DNA of 64,000 nt. Source: Antedon bifida. Its lineage: Eukaryota > Echinodermata > Crinoidea > Comatulida > Antedonidae. Position 1 is the stretch's first letter. Each line of letters begins with the position of its first letter. The notes beneath the pieces are model-generated. The model was not told where the DNA came from, made no database searches, and saw only the letters and a program-made list of their open reading frames with translations. A program made the position numbers and the translations under genes. The DNA is taken from positions 15,476,417 to 15,540,416 of the forward strand of contig OY727101.1 of NCBI GenBank assembly GCA_963402885.1. Direction: 5' to 3'. Positions 43,201 through 54,131 of this stretch are shown piece by piece.

Positions 43201-46200
43201 TGTGACAACATGTGCTCATAATATATGGACATGATGATGTCATATCACTACTATATTTGGACATATCACTACCATATTTGGGCATATTACTACCATATTT
43301 GGGCACATCACACTTTTTTTGTCAAATATTCATATATTCATTTGATAGTGTAGACAGAGCTTTATAGTGGTGACAGTACTAAATAGTTTCAATTTAAGGA
43401 TGAACATTTAGTAGTACATTAGGTTAACCATATTTATTTGCATATGAATCAATCAAATTTACATAATACAGGTATTGATAAGAGAGAGGGTTTTCCCCCT
43501 CTCAGTACAAAATATTTATTTTATACTGTACATCATGATATTTTTTGTTTAATATGGAAGAAAGTACAATTGACAGATGCTGCACAATATTTGCATTTTA
43601 TTTTTAGAACAAACCGAATCAATAAGGTACTGTAGTGGTTTTTTTTATGGCTGGCATTAACTACTGCTAACCACATTATTACTACAGTAGTTGATTCTCT
43701 TATCAGTCATCTATATACCATAAATAGGTGGAGCATGTACATAAACTTTTACTGGTATTTTAGTTCATTATGAAACAGGGATTTCACTGATGACTAATGT
43801 AACCTCAATTGGGGTTTTTTTTATTACAGACAATTTCTGTGTGTGATGACAGTTGACACTCTTTACTTTACTTACTGTAGACAGTTCACTGATCTTACAG
43901 TATGATTACTGGACAAAATAATAGTCTATTTCGTGCCTAGCTTACCTGGATAAACTGAAATTGGCCTACTGCATTCTCTCTGAGAAGAGAGCTACAACTA
44001 ATATATATAAAATTAACATTTCTACTGTAGAAATATTGGATACAATGCATAATTTTATGATCTTTGGGGAGTTACTTATTACAGTATAAAAATGTGAAAC
44101 TTTATTCTAAGGGGATAGACACCACTGGCTAAAGTTTCCCCTGTGGAAATTGTATTATCTTTTTGTCCTGGCAAGCAACAACAAATTTGATACTGTATCA
44201 CATTTAACTAAACACAAATTGATTCATTGTGGAGGGATTCTGAGAAATTGGCAACTTAAATATCGGTGGAATTAAATTCAGAATTAATTATGACACCAGT
44301 AGCAGTAACATATTTTCAATTTATATATTACAATTTCTGAGAAATCATATTTTCAGTTTGCTGCTTAAAATAGTCAAGTAAATTAAATATCACTGTTTAT
44401 TAATATTACGACTAATATTGGAAATATGCTCTTTTTTCATCAATAATTGGTAATGTTATTACAGTAAATACAGTAGCGTAGGCATTACAGTAACTAAATA
44501 AACAAAGGCTGATCACTCTTGTCAATAAAATGTTATACCAGGAAAGAGTAAATTCACTCTTCCCTGGATTTACTGTATTACTAGTTAATCTAGTCTAGTT
44601 AATAAATATATTTCAAACCAGAATTTTCAATAAAATTAGTAGTTTATAATTGGTATGTTGCTACTGTACAGAATATACATAGCAGATTTTAAAAAGATAA
44701 AAATCAGCTTCAAAAAAACAATAGTTAGTTAGTTATATCCGATACGATGTCAACAAAACATTAACCTTATTAGAAAAAAATATAAAGGAAGTAATTATGA
44801 ATCAAGCATGTCATAAACATATTGTTTTCAGAAGTATTGTGTACTCTTCTGGGAATCTAATAATTCCCTGCACTTCATACAACCTAATGTCTTCTTGGAT
44901 GTTAAACACAACTCATAAATCATGAACTCTCAATAAATAGTTCCACTTCCCCTTGACGATTCCTGTACAGTGGTTGTGTAAAATGTTCATGTGTACAACC
45001 AGGGAGGTATTATACCTCTTGTATAAGCTTTGTCTACACTATCAAACTGTATGTGACACAATAATGTGATGTGCCCATATATGGAAATGATGATGTCATA
45101 GCACTACCAAAATACTGTATTGGTGTACCCTATAATTATTGAAAGCATGAAGGGGGGGGGGGGGAGAGAGGGATTCTAATGGGGCATATTACTGTTGGTG
45201 TTGTAGGTAGAGTCTTCCAACTTCTTGTAGTAGAGGTAGATATTATTACTACTATTAGCCCATGGGCTTGTTGGCTTGCTTTTGATGATCTTAAGATTTT
45301 AATTGCATAATTGAATAATGATTTGAATTTACGTTGGTTCTATAAACTACAGCATACTGTAATCACGTTCAGAACACAAACAATGCCCTACTGTGGAGAA
45401 TCAACAATTCTTTAATGAGACCCATACTTTGGACTATTTTTCAAGAACAACTGTACCATTGTATTTATGGAAATCAATATAATATTTGTTGACAATTTAT
45501 ATAGAAATGTACAGTCAAAATCAACTATATGGTGCCAGTGGTACAGTATGATGGTATCCTTCAGTTTGATAGGTTGACTTAACAAGCAAACTAATCAAAT
45601 AACTCGTGATTAATAAACAATGCTTTCCTAATTCTAATGTCACATGGTTTTTGATCTTGAATGTTGGTTTCTAGTCCCTAAATTTCTTCAAACAAGTACA
45701 GCATCTTTCCCCTTGATAGGTTGATTCAACAAGCAAACTATTAAAAAATAACTAAATAAACAATATTGTGCTTTTCTATTTTTACTTTCATGTAAAAATT
45801 GTTGTGGAGATTTTTGAATACTGTCGTGTTTCAATCCCTAAATTTCATCAACGAAACTACTATATTTATACAGTATGGTATCTTTCCTTTTGTTAGGTTG
45901 ACTCAACAAGCAAACCTTATCAACTACAAAAACAGGAAAATGGTTATTAATTAACTTGATTGTATAAGCAAATCGTGGCCAAAGGCACTTTGGTAACGCT
46001 GTCTGTTCCCTGGTTCATTTGTTTACATTGGTCATGACTCAGTCGTCACATCATTTGCATATTAAACATAGCCGCAACATGTTGCTCTTTGTATTTCACA
46101 TGTTGCTCTTATTAAACTCTGTCTACACTATCCCAAATATGATGGTGATATGCCCAAATATGATGGTGATATGCCCAAATTTGGTAGTGATATGCCCAAA

Positions 46201-49200
46201 TTTGGTAGTAATATGATATCATCATCTCCATATATGGGCACATCACATTTTTTTGTCACATAAAGTTTGATAGTGTAGACAGAGCTTTACAATAGGCCTA
46301 CACAGTGTATTATCCATTTTTGGGGGAAATATAGACATAATGGTTTTACTGTTCTGTACGTCTTCATTTACAAATTCATGTATTGAATCTGTGGCTTCCC
46401 ATATTTGGAAATTGTGTTCTGTTGTTTTGTATTCTATCTATGGTTTCTTGTTCTTCCAAATACATACTACTGTAATTTTAAGTTATATAATATAGTAGTA
46501 GAGTAATGTGTATAATAAATATAGTCTACATTCACATCTGTACATTTTTAACAAAATTACAAATCCTATATCACATGTTTGAAGTTACCCAACCATGAAA
46601 TTACATTTACTGATGTTTACTAAACTGGAAATAAATATATAACTTATAAACAATTAAATAGATTACCTTTAAATGCAATAGTTACTTCTCAAAATTCTCT
46701 CAGTTGTATGGGAAAGATTTATGAAAATGGAGCGAGTAACATACAATTCAAATATTTCTTCTAGATGATGGTACTACTAACTACTGTACCTACATTTCAC
46801 ATCACAAAGTATTGCACTTACTGTAGCAGCATACAGTTAATAATAGTGTACTGTACAGTAGTAAAGGCCAACACACAGATGAACGATAAAAGTAATAAAA
46901 ATAAAAATCTATGTTATTCCTTATGACCATTTACACACAACACGCAGGGTGGACGGGCGGTTTCCGCTCACGATAGATACAAATTCTACAGTATGCTACG
47001 CAGTTTTTCGCTTACCGTTACCGCTCTGTCTGTGTAAATTGACCTTAATAGTTTCATATCAATATCTAATGTATCACATTATGGTTGTATTACTATAACT
47101 TTTGTAAATATTAACACAATAATCACTTATCAAAATACAATATAGAAATTAGGTATAGAATCTATACTACTGTAATGTACATACCTGAACATAAGCCATA
47201 TTACACAATTTCTTAATTTACTTCAACAAGTAGGCCAAAACTATCCCTCAAATAACTTAATTTTCCAGTTAAGACAGAGATAAAGTGAAAGTTGTAGGTC
47301 CAATACTATAGGCCAGAATAACAAGCAACAAAAACAGACTCAAGCCAAGCGGTTGACACACCTCCACTGGCCTTCAGGGGTTCAAACAATGCTATGGCAC
47401 AGTGACATAGAAGCGGTCCTACTAGAGCGTGTACTATGGACTGCCTCAGGGACAAACTCAAATTTTAAAATGCCATAACTGATAAATTCTTGTAAATGGG
47501 CATTTGTCAACAACTAACTAGAAGTGGATATCTAGATAATATTCTCTTATACAAATAAAGCAAAGTAATCGATGTACAGCAGGTAAATAATAGTAATAAC
47601 AACAAAAATTTAGTAACTAATAAATTTAATGTACAGATGAAGTATATTTCCTTTTTTTTTCTCGGACATTTCTTTCATTAAAAAATAAAGGCAGAAATAA
47701 TGTGTTTACTCTGCTTGAAATCTACTTTTGTTTTATCCATCTAAATTTTTTGGGACGGTGGTTGACTTATAACCAGGATTAATGTGGTACTATTATAGTA
47801 TAGAGTTTGTACCAAGTATACATGTATATATATTATTCTTAATTTTATAGTGTTCTACAAACTGGGTTTAAATAATTTTAGAACCATCAACCACCACCAA
47901 GTGTATACAGGTAGTGGTACAATATTTGTTATCAGAATAAACATACAATGATACTGTATACAGTACCTTGATATCAAACTAAAACAGCAGTCAGTTACAG
48001 TACCAGTGAAATTCTTTCACATTTAAGTACTTTACTAATTATAATATATTAACAATTATGATAATTTGAATCAATGACGTATTTTGGGAACAGCACACAA
48101 TAGAATGCATTGTTTATATTTCAGGTTGATTCATCTAAAGGTTAAAGTTAAATGCTCGACTAGTCTAAACAGTTTCAAGACCAACCTAAAGACGTCGCTA
48201 TTCGCTGATGTTCTCGCACGTTGTTAATGCACAAAGCGCCATGAGCGCCACATGGGTGGAGGATACCGGCGCTATATAAATTTTCATTTATTATTATTAT
48301 TATCTATAATACTATGCTATTTGACATACAGAGACGTCATTCCTTCAGGTAATGAACGACAGTACAGTACTAAGTCAGGGCGTTGGTTCTGTTTTACAAC
48401 AATGTGTAGGTGTATAAGATTATTAGAATATTATGCCAAGTTTAATAAAAATTCTGTTCAGTTTAACGCGTTACAGAACATTATTTAGGTTAAGTTATTA
48501 AACTAGACATGTGGGTGGTAAGAGCTTGCTGCACAAAACGACTGAATACCCAAGGAATTGTGTTGCTCTGTAATAATACTTAATAGCAAATTAGATACTG
48601 TAGGTACTGTACAGTATCTGGTATGATTTGAACCACAACCTTCTGATTCCAAGCCTGGCACCTTAATTGAATACCACCAAGCTAAAGTAGGTACTGTACA
48701 CTATCTGGTATGATTTGAACCACAACCTTTAGATCCCAAGCCTGGCACCTTAATTGAACACCACCAAGCTAAAGTATTTTTAGAAAGAAAACATTCTACT
48801 GTATAATCGTACTATTTGTAGACGTAGTCAGTGGTTTTTGTGTAATTACACTTTTCTACATACAGTAAATGTACTTAAATTGTTAACAAAACAATATTAT
48901 GTTACTTACTTTTACTATATTACTACGGAACAAAGAACAAATAATTCAATACATTAAAGGTAGTAAAAAAAGAAAAATCAATTTATTGGTTTAATGCATA
49001 AAAGACTATGACTCATTTTAACATTTAATTTTCTTTAGTATCATTAATGGAATAATTTAATATTTTACACACTGCATATTTTTAGGATACATGGGAGAAT
49101 ACAATACAATACTGTTACACTACAGTACAATACTGTACATTTTAATTAGAAGAAATTATCAGCTGTGAAACTGTGGGCCATTTTCTGTGATGACAGTCAA

Positions 49201-52200
49201 AATGCAAAACTGTATATAGTCACTGTACAAATATTTTCAAAACAGTATTTTTACTAAAGAAAACCTTTATAAAATGCGCAAGACCTTTAGGTATTCCATA
49301 GAATGTTTACTAATTTATAGAAAAACTCTGAAAAATGAATTGAGATACAGAACAGTATTAAGAGGCCTGAAAATGAGATCAGGTCATGAAAGCAATTCCC
49401 TCAAAAATGATTAAAAAAAGGCGAGTATAATAAATAAGGTATTAAAATAAATGGAAATGAAAATAAATGAAGGAATTTACAGTTATAATACTATATCCTA
49501 GTTATGGACAATATTGTAGTTCTAAAAGTAAAATAATAATTCTCTAGTCTATTTTCTGAAAATAATTCTGAAAAAATATTATTGTAAATGGCCAGACATT
49601 AAACAACAGGTCAAATAAAGTATGCTGAGTTTTGTGTCTGTCCTTCTGACAACCTCTACTAATGCTACAGTAGTAATCATAAGCCTGATGTCCCTGTCTC
49701 TGAACGCATCAATGATTAACTGTTAAAAATTCTCTTTCAACGAAATAATTTATTCTCAAGATATCTAAGCTTCCTTTAAAGATGATTCACCATGGCAACA
49801 ATGATGACTATGAGGAAAAGAAAACAATAATATGGATGTCATAAATTTGGCTTTATACAAAATTGATAATGAAATTGCTACTGATGACAAGTACAGTAAG
49901 TAATGGGGATTGACATTTTTGAGCGATGTATTATGAAAAGATACAGTGATGTACTGTATTTAAGAGGGTGGGGTCCAAACAAAATTAAGGATATGAAAAT
50001 ATACAATGATGTACTGTATTTAAGAGGGTGGGGTCCAAACAAAATTAAGGATATGAAAATATACAATGATGTACTGTACTTAAGAGGGTGGGGTCCAAAC
50101 AAAGTAAAGGATACGAAAAGATACAGTGATGTACTGTACTTAAGAAGGTGGGGTCCAAACAAAATTAAGGATACGAAAAGATACAGTGATGTACTGTACT
50201 TAAGAGGGTGGGGTCCAAACAAAATTAAGAATTACTAAATTAGGTAATACTGTAAAGAGGCTTCGTTGAGGTGTTTAAGACTGTAGGTAGGACAGAGAAA
50301 TGTATTTTTTGTATGATGGGAACAACCATTGTTGATTTTTATCATAGTTGGCAGATAATTAAAAACAACATTCCGGAAACTATTGGGTTCCTCACACAGC
50401 AACTAAACAGGTTACTTACAGTGAGTACTATCTTTTACAGTATAATAAATTACAAACATGGAATGGGGTTGGTATTCTGTGAGTGGTGCTTAGACAATAA
50501 GTAGGAGACAAATACAGTATGAAAAGAAACATCCCTACTGTACCCATCAAACAACTTAATTACTATATCTAATTGCACTATAAAAATTATAATATATACT
50601 ATATAAAAATTAATGCATAATATATTTAATTAATATAATATTATTATATTACTGTAATGTATAAAATATTTAATAATATATTCTGTATTCGTTCAGAGCT
50701 AATCTAATTTAAGCTACAATAAAAACTCTACCTAAATCACGGATATAAATAATTCTATAATTAATGACATCACCTGATGGGACCAAATAAATTAAAATCT
50801 GCTGGCAGTATAATTAATTACCTGTAGGCCTACTGACCTGATTAAATGTCAATACCTTCCTACACTGCTATAAATTTAAAAAACAATGCAATATACTGTA
50901 TTCATAGTCTTTAATTATTCGTTGTTATTCTTATCATTGTGTTGTCAAATTGTATATTGTTCTGATGGTTCCTAATGATCAGTTTATATCGTTAAATATT
51001 GTTGAAAAAATAAATAAATTAAAATTTATAGTAGATACAGGGACTGCAGTATTCAATCAGCTGTTCTGATGATACTCAATAAAAATATTCACAATTAACA
51101 GTTAGAACTTCTAAATAAATCCCTAAATATTAAATATGGACATTGTCATAAAATGCTTTCAATAAAAATATGTTTTGGTTAGGGAAATATATATATATAT
51201 ATTGTAGTATTCAATAGATAAAACCACAATACAAACAACACAAAGATCAATATTTAAATTTGAAGAGGAACTACTACTGTACAATGAATGTCAGTAAAAT
51301 TCATTCTATTTCCTCTCCATGACTGTACTTAAAAAACAAGAATATAAGCATATAAGAAATCGAGTAACGTATAATCTTTTTCTAGTTCAAGTACCGTCTA
51401 AGCACAATTAAACATCTCGATCTGGATTAATATTCTAGATTGAAATTCTGCATGTAACCGTTCTGCCAATTGAAACATAAAATTAGAAAATTTTGAAATT
51501 GATTTTGTGTTACTGTGTTGCACAGACACAAGGGATTATATCAGTAATCAATACTTTCACAAGAATTTTGTATACTGTTGCATTCGTTCTATTATTATAC
51601 TGTACAATTTTAAGGATAAATATTCATAATAATTTATCATAATATAGTTTATCATTCACAAAAATAAGAAGTGTTTAAACTTGATAAAATCACTGTACTA
51701 CACTACTACTACGTTATACTATCTGTAAATGTTTAAACTTGGTTAAGGCAGGGAAGAGTGAAAATAAAATTATTTTGCTTTTCTCTGGTTAAGGTAACTG
51801 TTAGTACTTCTATCTGTTAAGACTTGAAATGTATAGTACAGTATCTGTACAGTTAATTTTCACCATCATACTGTACATTCCCATTTTTTTTTGTGTACTG
51901 TACATAATGCAATGAGAAAATGTTTCCAAAATATAAATTTGTGATTGAAAATAACCACAAAGTCTAATTTTTCCCCCTAATTTAATACTGATATTTCAAT
52001 AACGAGGATTGCATAATCATTACTATACCTGATATTACGTAAACTGAGAAGGAAAAACAAATCAGTTTCCCTTTCTTTTTTTGTAATGTAAAGTAAGATG
52101 AGTAATTACATAAAAAGAATCTGTCGCATCCCTTTTTTACTTTCACTACAGAATTGTTACTCGATATGCTTTCACTTTTTTCCACAATTTCTTCAACAAG

Positions 52201-52919
52201 GAAAAACTTTTAATAATGTAAATTTTTTTTAATGAATATGATGTAACCTACAGTACAGGTACTGTAACAGAACATACTGTACAGTACAGCGGTAGTACAT
52301 AAGGTAATGTAATATTACAGTATGTGGCACAGATATACAAAAGTGATACTTTTTAGTAAAATCGGAACATTTCTGAAAATTCCGGATTTTTATTTTTCAT
52401 ACAAGCTTAGCCGCTAATGTGAAGCTACTGTACAATACATACCTCTGCCTCAATTTTATCCTGAGGCCTAAGTATAGGCCTTGGTATACTAGCATATATA
52501 TCCTCTACAGACTTGTGACCATACTTCTGTTCAGTCTGATACATGTCATCTAACGATGGCCTACCATTTGATAAATCTTCTCTATCATTGACTCTTCCCT
52601 GTTTAATAGTTCCGTACAAATCTTCCGCAGAAGTCCTACGATGGTGGTATTCCTCCTTCGAATCATTTCCACCTAATTTTATTCCGTTTTTTAATCGGGT
52701 TCCATATATATCCTCCTTGAACATTTCGTTAGCAATCCGCCTCCGTCGCATAACTTCTTCGTCGACCGGTTCATCATCCAAACTCTGTTTTATATCCCTC
52801 GACATCTCGTTAGAGTCTTGCTTGACTGAAGCCTGTTGCTTGGCTGACGGTTTACTCTGAGCGATGGATGTTGAATTAAAACCCCGTGTTGCTGGTTTTA
52901 CTAAACCAATACCCAACAT
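31296..52919 (-). CDS. TP53BP2: ASPP-family protein (apoptosis-stimulating of p53 / PP1 regulatory subunit 13), 9 exons
   Basis: Scaffold that binds PP1 and polarity or p53-type partners through its C-terminus. Exons (- strand): 52919-52443, 41114-40971, 37362-37233, 36930-36740, 35252-33273, 32976-32843, 32605-32439, 32062-31857 and 31346-31296; 1,159 residues, all in frame. Residues 1-159 form a novel low-complexity head. About 160-340 is a coiled coil matching ASPP2 ([40 protein letters not shown]). A Pro/Ser-rich middle includes PPKVPPK and [14 protein letters not shown] at about 947 is the PP1 motif. Ankyrin repeats follow (LHNA- and LHCA-type helices, 950-1075), then SH3 (YAVYDYEA to YVPRNFLG, 1085-1143) with the ENEWWWVKR tryptophans. 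An in-frame TAA 9 nt before the ATG fixes this start for this exon. The usual N-terminal RA/ubiquitin-like domain is not seen. Orthology to ASPP1/2 rather than iASPP rests on the coiled coil. Confidence 0.93.
31418..31578. mobile_element. MITE-A copy 8
   Basis: TTAGGCTCTGTCTACACTAT at the left and TAGTGTAGACAGAGCTTTA at the right, bounded by TA on both sides. It lies in the last ASPP intron, about 70 bp upstream of the final acceptor on the - strand. Two TTTGGGCA/TTTGAGCA units are inside. Confidence 0.9.
31661..31826. mobile_element. MITE-C copy 1 (AGTAGAACC...GGTTCTACC ends)
   Basis: TATAGTAGAACCTTTCC at the left faces AGGGTTCTACCGTATA at the right. Subterminal GGGACACCTCTATTCAAGG faces AGAGGTGTCCCCTAATAG. 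About 166 bp, non-coding, TA at both borders. Confidence 0.7.
35291..35427. mobile_element. MITE-A copy 9 (ASPP intron)
   Basis: TAAAGGCATGTCTACACTAT at the left and AAGTGTAGTCAGAGCTTT at the right. It sits about 40 bp upstream, on the - strand, of the acceptor of the large ASPP exon. Confidence 0.8.
36038..36199. mobile_element. MITE-like inverted repeat, ends AGCTGCATTCACACTAAGCC
   Basis: AGCTGCATTCACACTAAGCC at the left pairs with GGCTTAAGTGCGAATGTAGCT at most at the right, about 160 bp apart. ASPP intron, non-coding, single copy in the window. Confidence 0.55.
38058..38228. mobile_element. MITE-A copy 10 (ASPP intron)
   Basis: The left end is shortened (TTAAGCTCTTCATGTGAC lacks the TGTCTACACTATCAAA segment). 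The right end is GATAGTGTAGACACAAAGCTT. The interior has three TATCACTA..ATATTTGG units. Confidence 0.75.
39708..39915. mobile_element. possible MITE-C copy 2, degraded
   Basis: TGTAGAAAATCCTTTGGGAC and CATCCCTATTAAAGGG resemble the left half of the element at 31661-31826, followed by GGGACACCCCTATCAAGG. The right end is weak (TATGTCCCCTTCATACAG). Confidence 0.35.
40849..40969. mobile_element. MITE-A copy 11, abutting an ASPP exon
   Basis: The left end is shortened to TTAAGCTTTTAGTTTGAT. The right end GTAGACAGAGCCTTA runs to within 1-2 bp of the ASPP exon 40971-41114. Read on the - strand, the splice donor is GTAAGGCTCTGTC, that is, a G followed by the TA target duplication and the TIR. Confidence 0.85.
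42631..42721. repeat. 16-bp tandem repeat
   Basis: Four to five copies of AAATAATGTCAGAGTG with single-base differences. Confidence 0.8.
43173..43364. mobile_element. MITE-A copy 12 (ASPP intron)
   Basis: A well-bounded copy: TA-AAGCTCTGTCTACAC at the left and GTGTAGACAGAGCTT-TA at the right. It has three tandem ATATTTGG..CATATCACTACC units, so it is longer than most copies. Confidence 0.9.
45024..45216. mobile_element. MITE-A copy 13, with poly-G insertion
   Basis: TATAAGCTTTGTCTACACTA at the left and a decayed right end (GTTGTAGGTAGAGTCTT). The middle is replaced by unrelated sequence including a run of 13 G near 45,152. Confidence 0.65.
45545..45925. repeat. three-copy diverged tandem repeat, about 150-175 bp period
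   Basis: AGGTTGACTTAACAAGCAAA recurs with small changes at about 45571, 45718 and 45895. Each is preceded by a CCCTAAATTTC or ATCTTTCC segment. ASPP intron, non-coding. Confidence 0.65.
46113..46289. mobile_element. MITE-A copy 14 (ASPP intron)
   Basis: TTAAACTCTGTCTACACTAT at the left and TAGTGTAGACAGAGCTTTA at the right. Four tandem 21-bp AAATATGATGGTGATATGCC-type units are inside, the most of any copy here. Confidence 0.88.
46862..47048. mobile_element. MITE-B copy 2
   Basis: TAAAGGCCAACACACAGAT at the left and CTGTGTAAATTGACCTTA at the right form imperfect terminal inverted repeats. Internal GGACGGGCGGTTTCCGCTC and CGCTTACCGTTACCGCTC are shared with 29493-29746. Confidence 0.6.
48145..48300 (+). 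mobile_element. 3' end of a non-LTR retrotransposon (LINE), truncated
   Basis: The + strand reads [18 protein letters not shown] and then TAA at about 48226. This resembles the C-terminal tail of many LINE reverse-transcriptase proteins. It is followed by a short 3' UTR with GGCGCTATATAAAT and a (TTA)n tail. Only the last fragment is present, as expected of a 5'-truncated insertion. The GGCGCTATATAAAT tail is shared with the SINE at 55385-55692. Confidence 0.55.
48603..48777 (-). repeat. tandem pair of tRNA-like sequences (SINE heads)
   Basis: Two 87-bp direct copies. On the - strand each has TAGCTTGGTGGTGTTCAAT (A-box-like) and, about 40 bp later, GGTTGTGGTTCAAATCATAC (B box GGTTCAAATC). 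A tRNA-derived SINE head duplicated in tandem is the simplest reading. It does not fold into a plausible functional tRNA by eye. Confidence 0.5.
49933..50230. repeat. 60-bp minisatellite, five copies
   Basis: Five head-to-tail copies with an exact 60-bp period, each containing AGGGTGGGGTCCAAACAAA and GATGTACTGTA, differing at a few positions. Because 60 is a multiple of three, both strands stay open (a 20-residue repeat with [10 protein letters not shown] on +). There is no codon-bias or homology reason to call it a gene. Confidence 0.93.
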
Positions 52920-54131
52920 AATTATTTAAGTTTAAATTAATCCTAACTATTTGCTGCCAGCCAAAACAACAAAATGACAACAGAATTAAATCTGAGTAAA
53001 TAAGTACTCTTTTCAACAGTGAATGATTAATACAAAAAGTATTTCAGATGTACTTGAGTTGAAAGAGAGGATATTCACTGTTTTTTAGTTGAATTCCCCA
53101 CTGGATATGTAGCGTAATGCATTCAATAAATTAGAAATTTATGCGTGGTAGAATCCATTGGCTGGCCTATCAGGTAGCTTGCATTGAAAGCAGTGTGAGA
53201 CACGCCTCATGAGATCATCTGACTGTCTCATCATTTGTAAGCGACGCCTGTCAAACTGTTCCGCATGAGAGAGCACCCTTCTGACATTAACCTAATCACC
53301 AACCATTGGCTAATAAAATCCACAATAACAAACTATACACAAATCAGATATAATGCAATTCTAACTTACCTTTCCTTTAATAGTATATCCACCTTAAACT
53401 ACAGGAAATGAAATATTATTAAAAAGATTTTCCTTTAGCTACTACTGTACCAGACATCCATGTTCCTTAGTCATACTAGTAATAAATGCGACCACTATGA
53501 GCAGGCTGTCATGCATTCAATTCAATGGCCCTCCATTTATTGTTATGCATAAAAGGCTTATACAATCCGAGGCTATTATTATGCATAAGTATCACCACAC
53601 AGCAAGGGCATCGAGTACAAAAGGCTAAAGAGAGCTGTCATTTCATTGGATAAGTACCTGTGTATTTTTTAAATGGTATTATTTGCAGAGGCCTTTGTAC
53701 TTTCATTAGGGTAAAATTTTCAGGGTATGACAAAACATTTAGCCTGAGGTTATAATACAAATCTACACTATTGGATCTCTTTACCTGATTTAATAACGTC
53801 ACTATAGTATAGCTTATATACTTATATACATTTTTTTTTGTATTACGACACATTTAATTTTACCTGTCCAATTGTTGGGAGCATTTAATACTGATTTGAG
53901 TAATTACTTTGAACCAGGGAACCCTTGAACTCATACTGCAGCTGAGCCATACATAAATCATGCATGGTTCTGATTTTAGTTAGCTTACCTACAAAACCAT
54001 AATGACCACTCCTCAACAGGGGTGCCAACCACCACACGGAATTGCTTGCATACACAACTTAGGGGCAACTGCTCAAAATACGGTATAAAAATACGGTATA
54101 AAATACGGTATTTTTTATACCGTATTTTTTA
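52920..54131. other. upstream region of the ASPP exon with ATG 52919
   Basis: Probable 5' UTR and promoter side of this ASPP transcript; no TATA box is convincing. Around 54,075-54,130 four short ATACGGTAT palindromes flank the Harbinger-like element that follows. No other gene is seen. Confidence 0.35.

Larger units (their letters stand above)
41115..52442. other. 11.3-kb first intron of the ASPP gene
   Basis: No internal exon recognised. It contains MITE-A copies 12-14, MITE-B copy 2, several tandem repeats, a LINE 3' tail and tRNA-like repeats (listed separately). It also has dense, scattered TACTGTACAGTA-type words and a poly-G run near 45,152. Short ORFs in it show no family resemblance. 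Confidence 0.5.

Noticed and set aside
49878-50238. A 20-residue-repeat protein encoded by the 60-bp minisatellite
   Set aside because: Both strands are equally open because the period is a multiple of three; there is no homology and it lies in an intron.
50271-50504. A 77-codon ORF
   Set aside because: No family resemblance or supporting splice sites; chance ORF in an intron.
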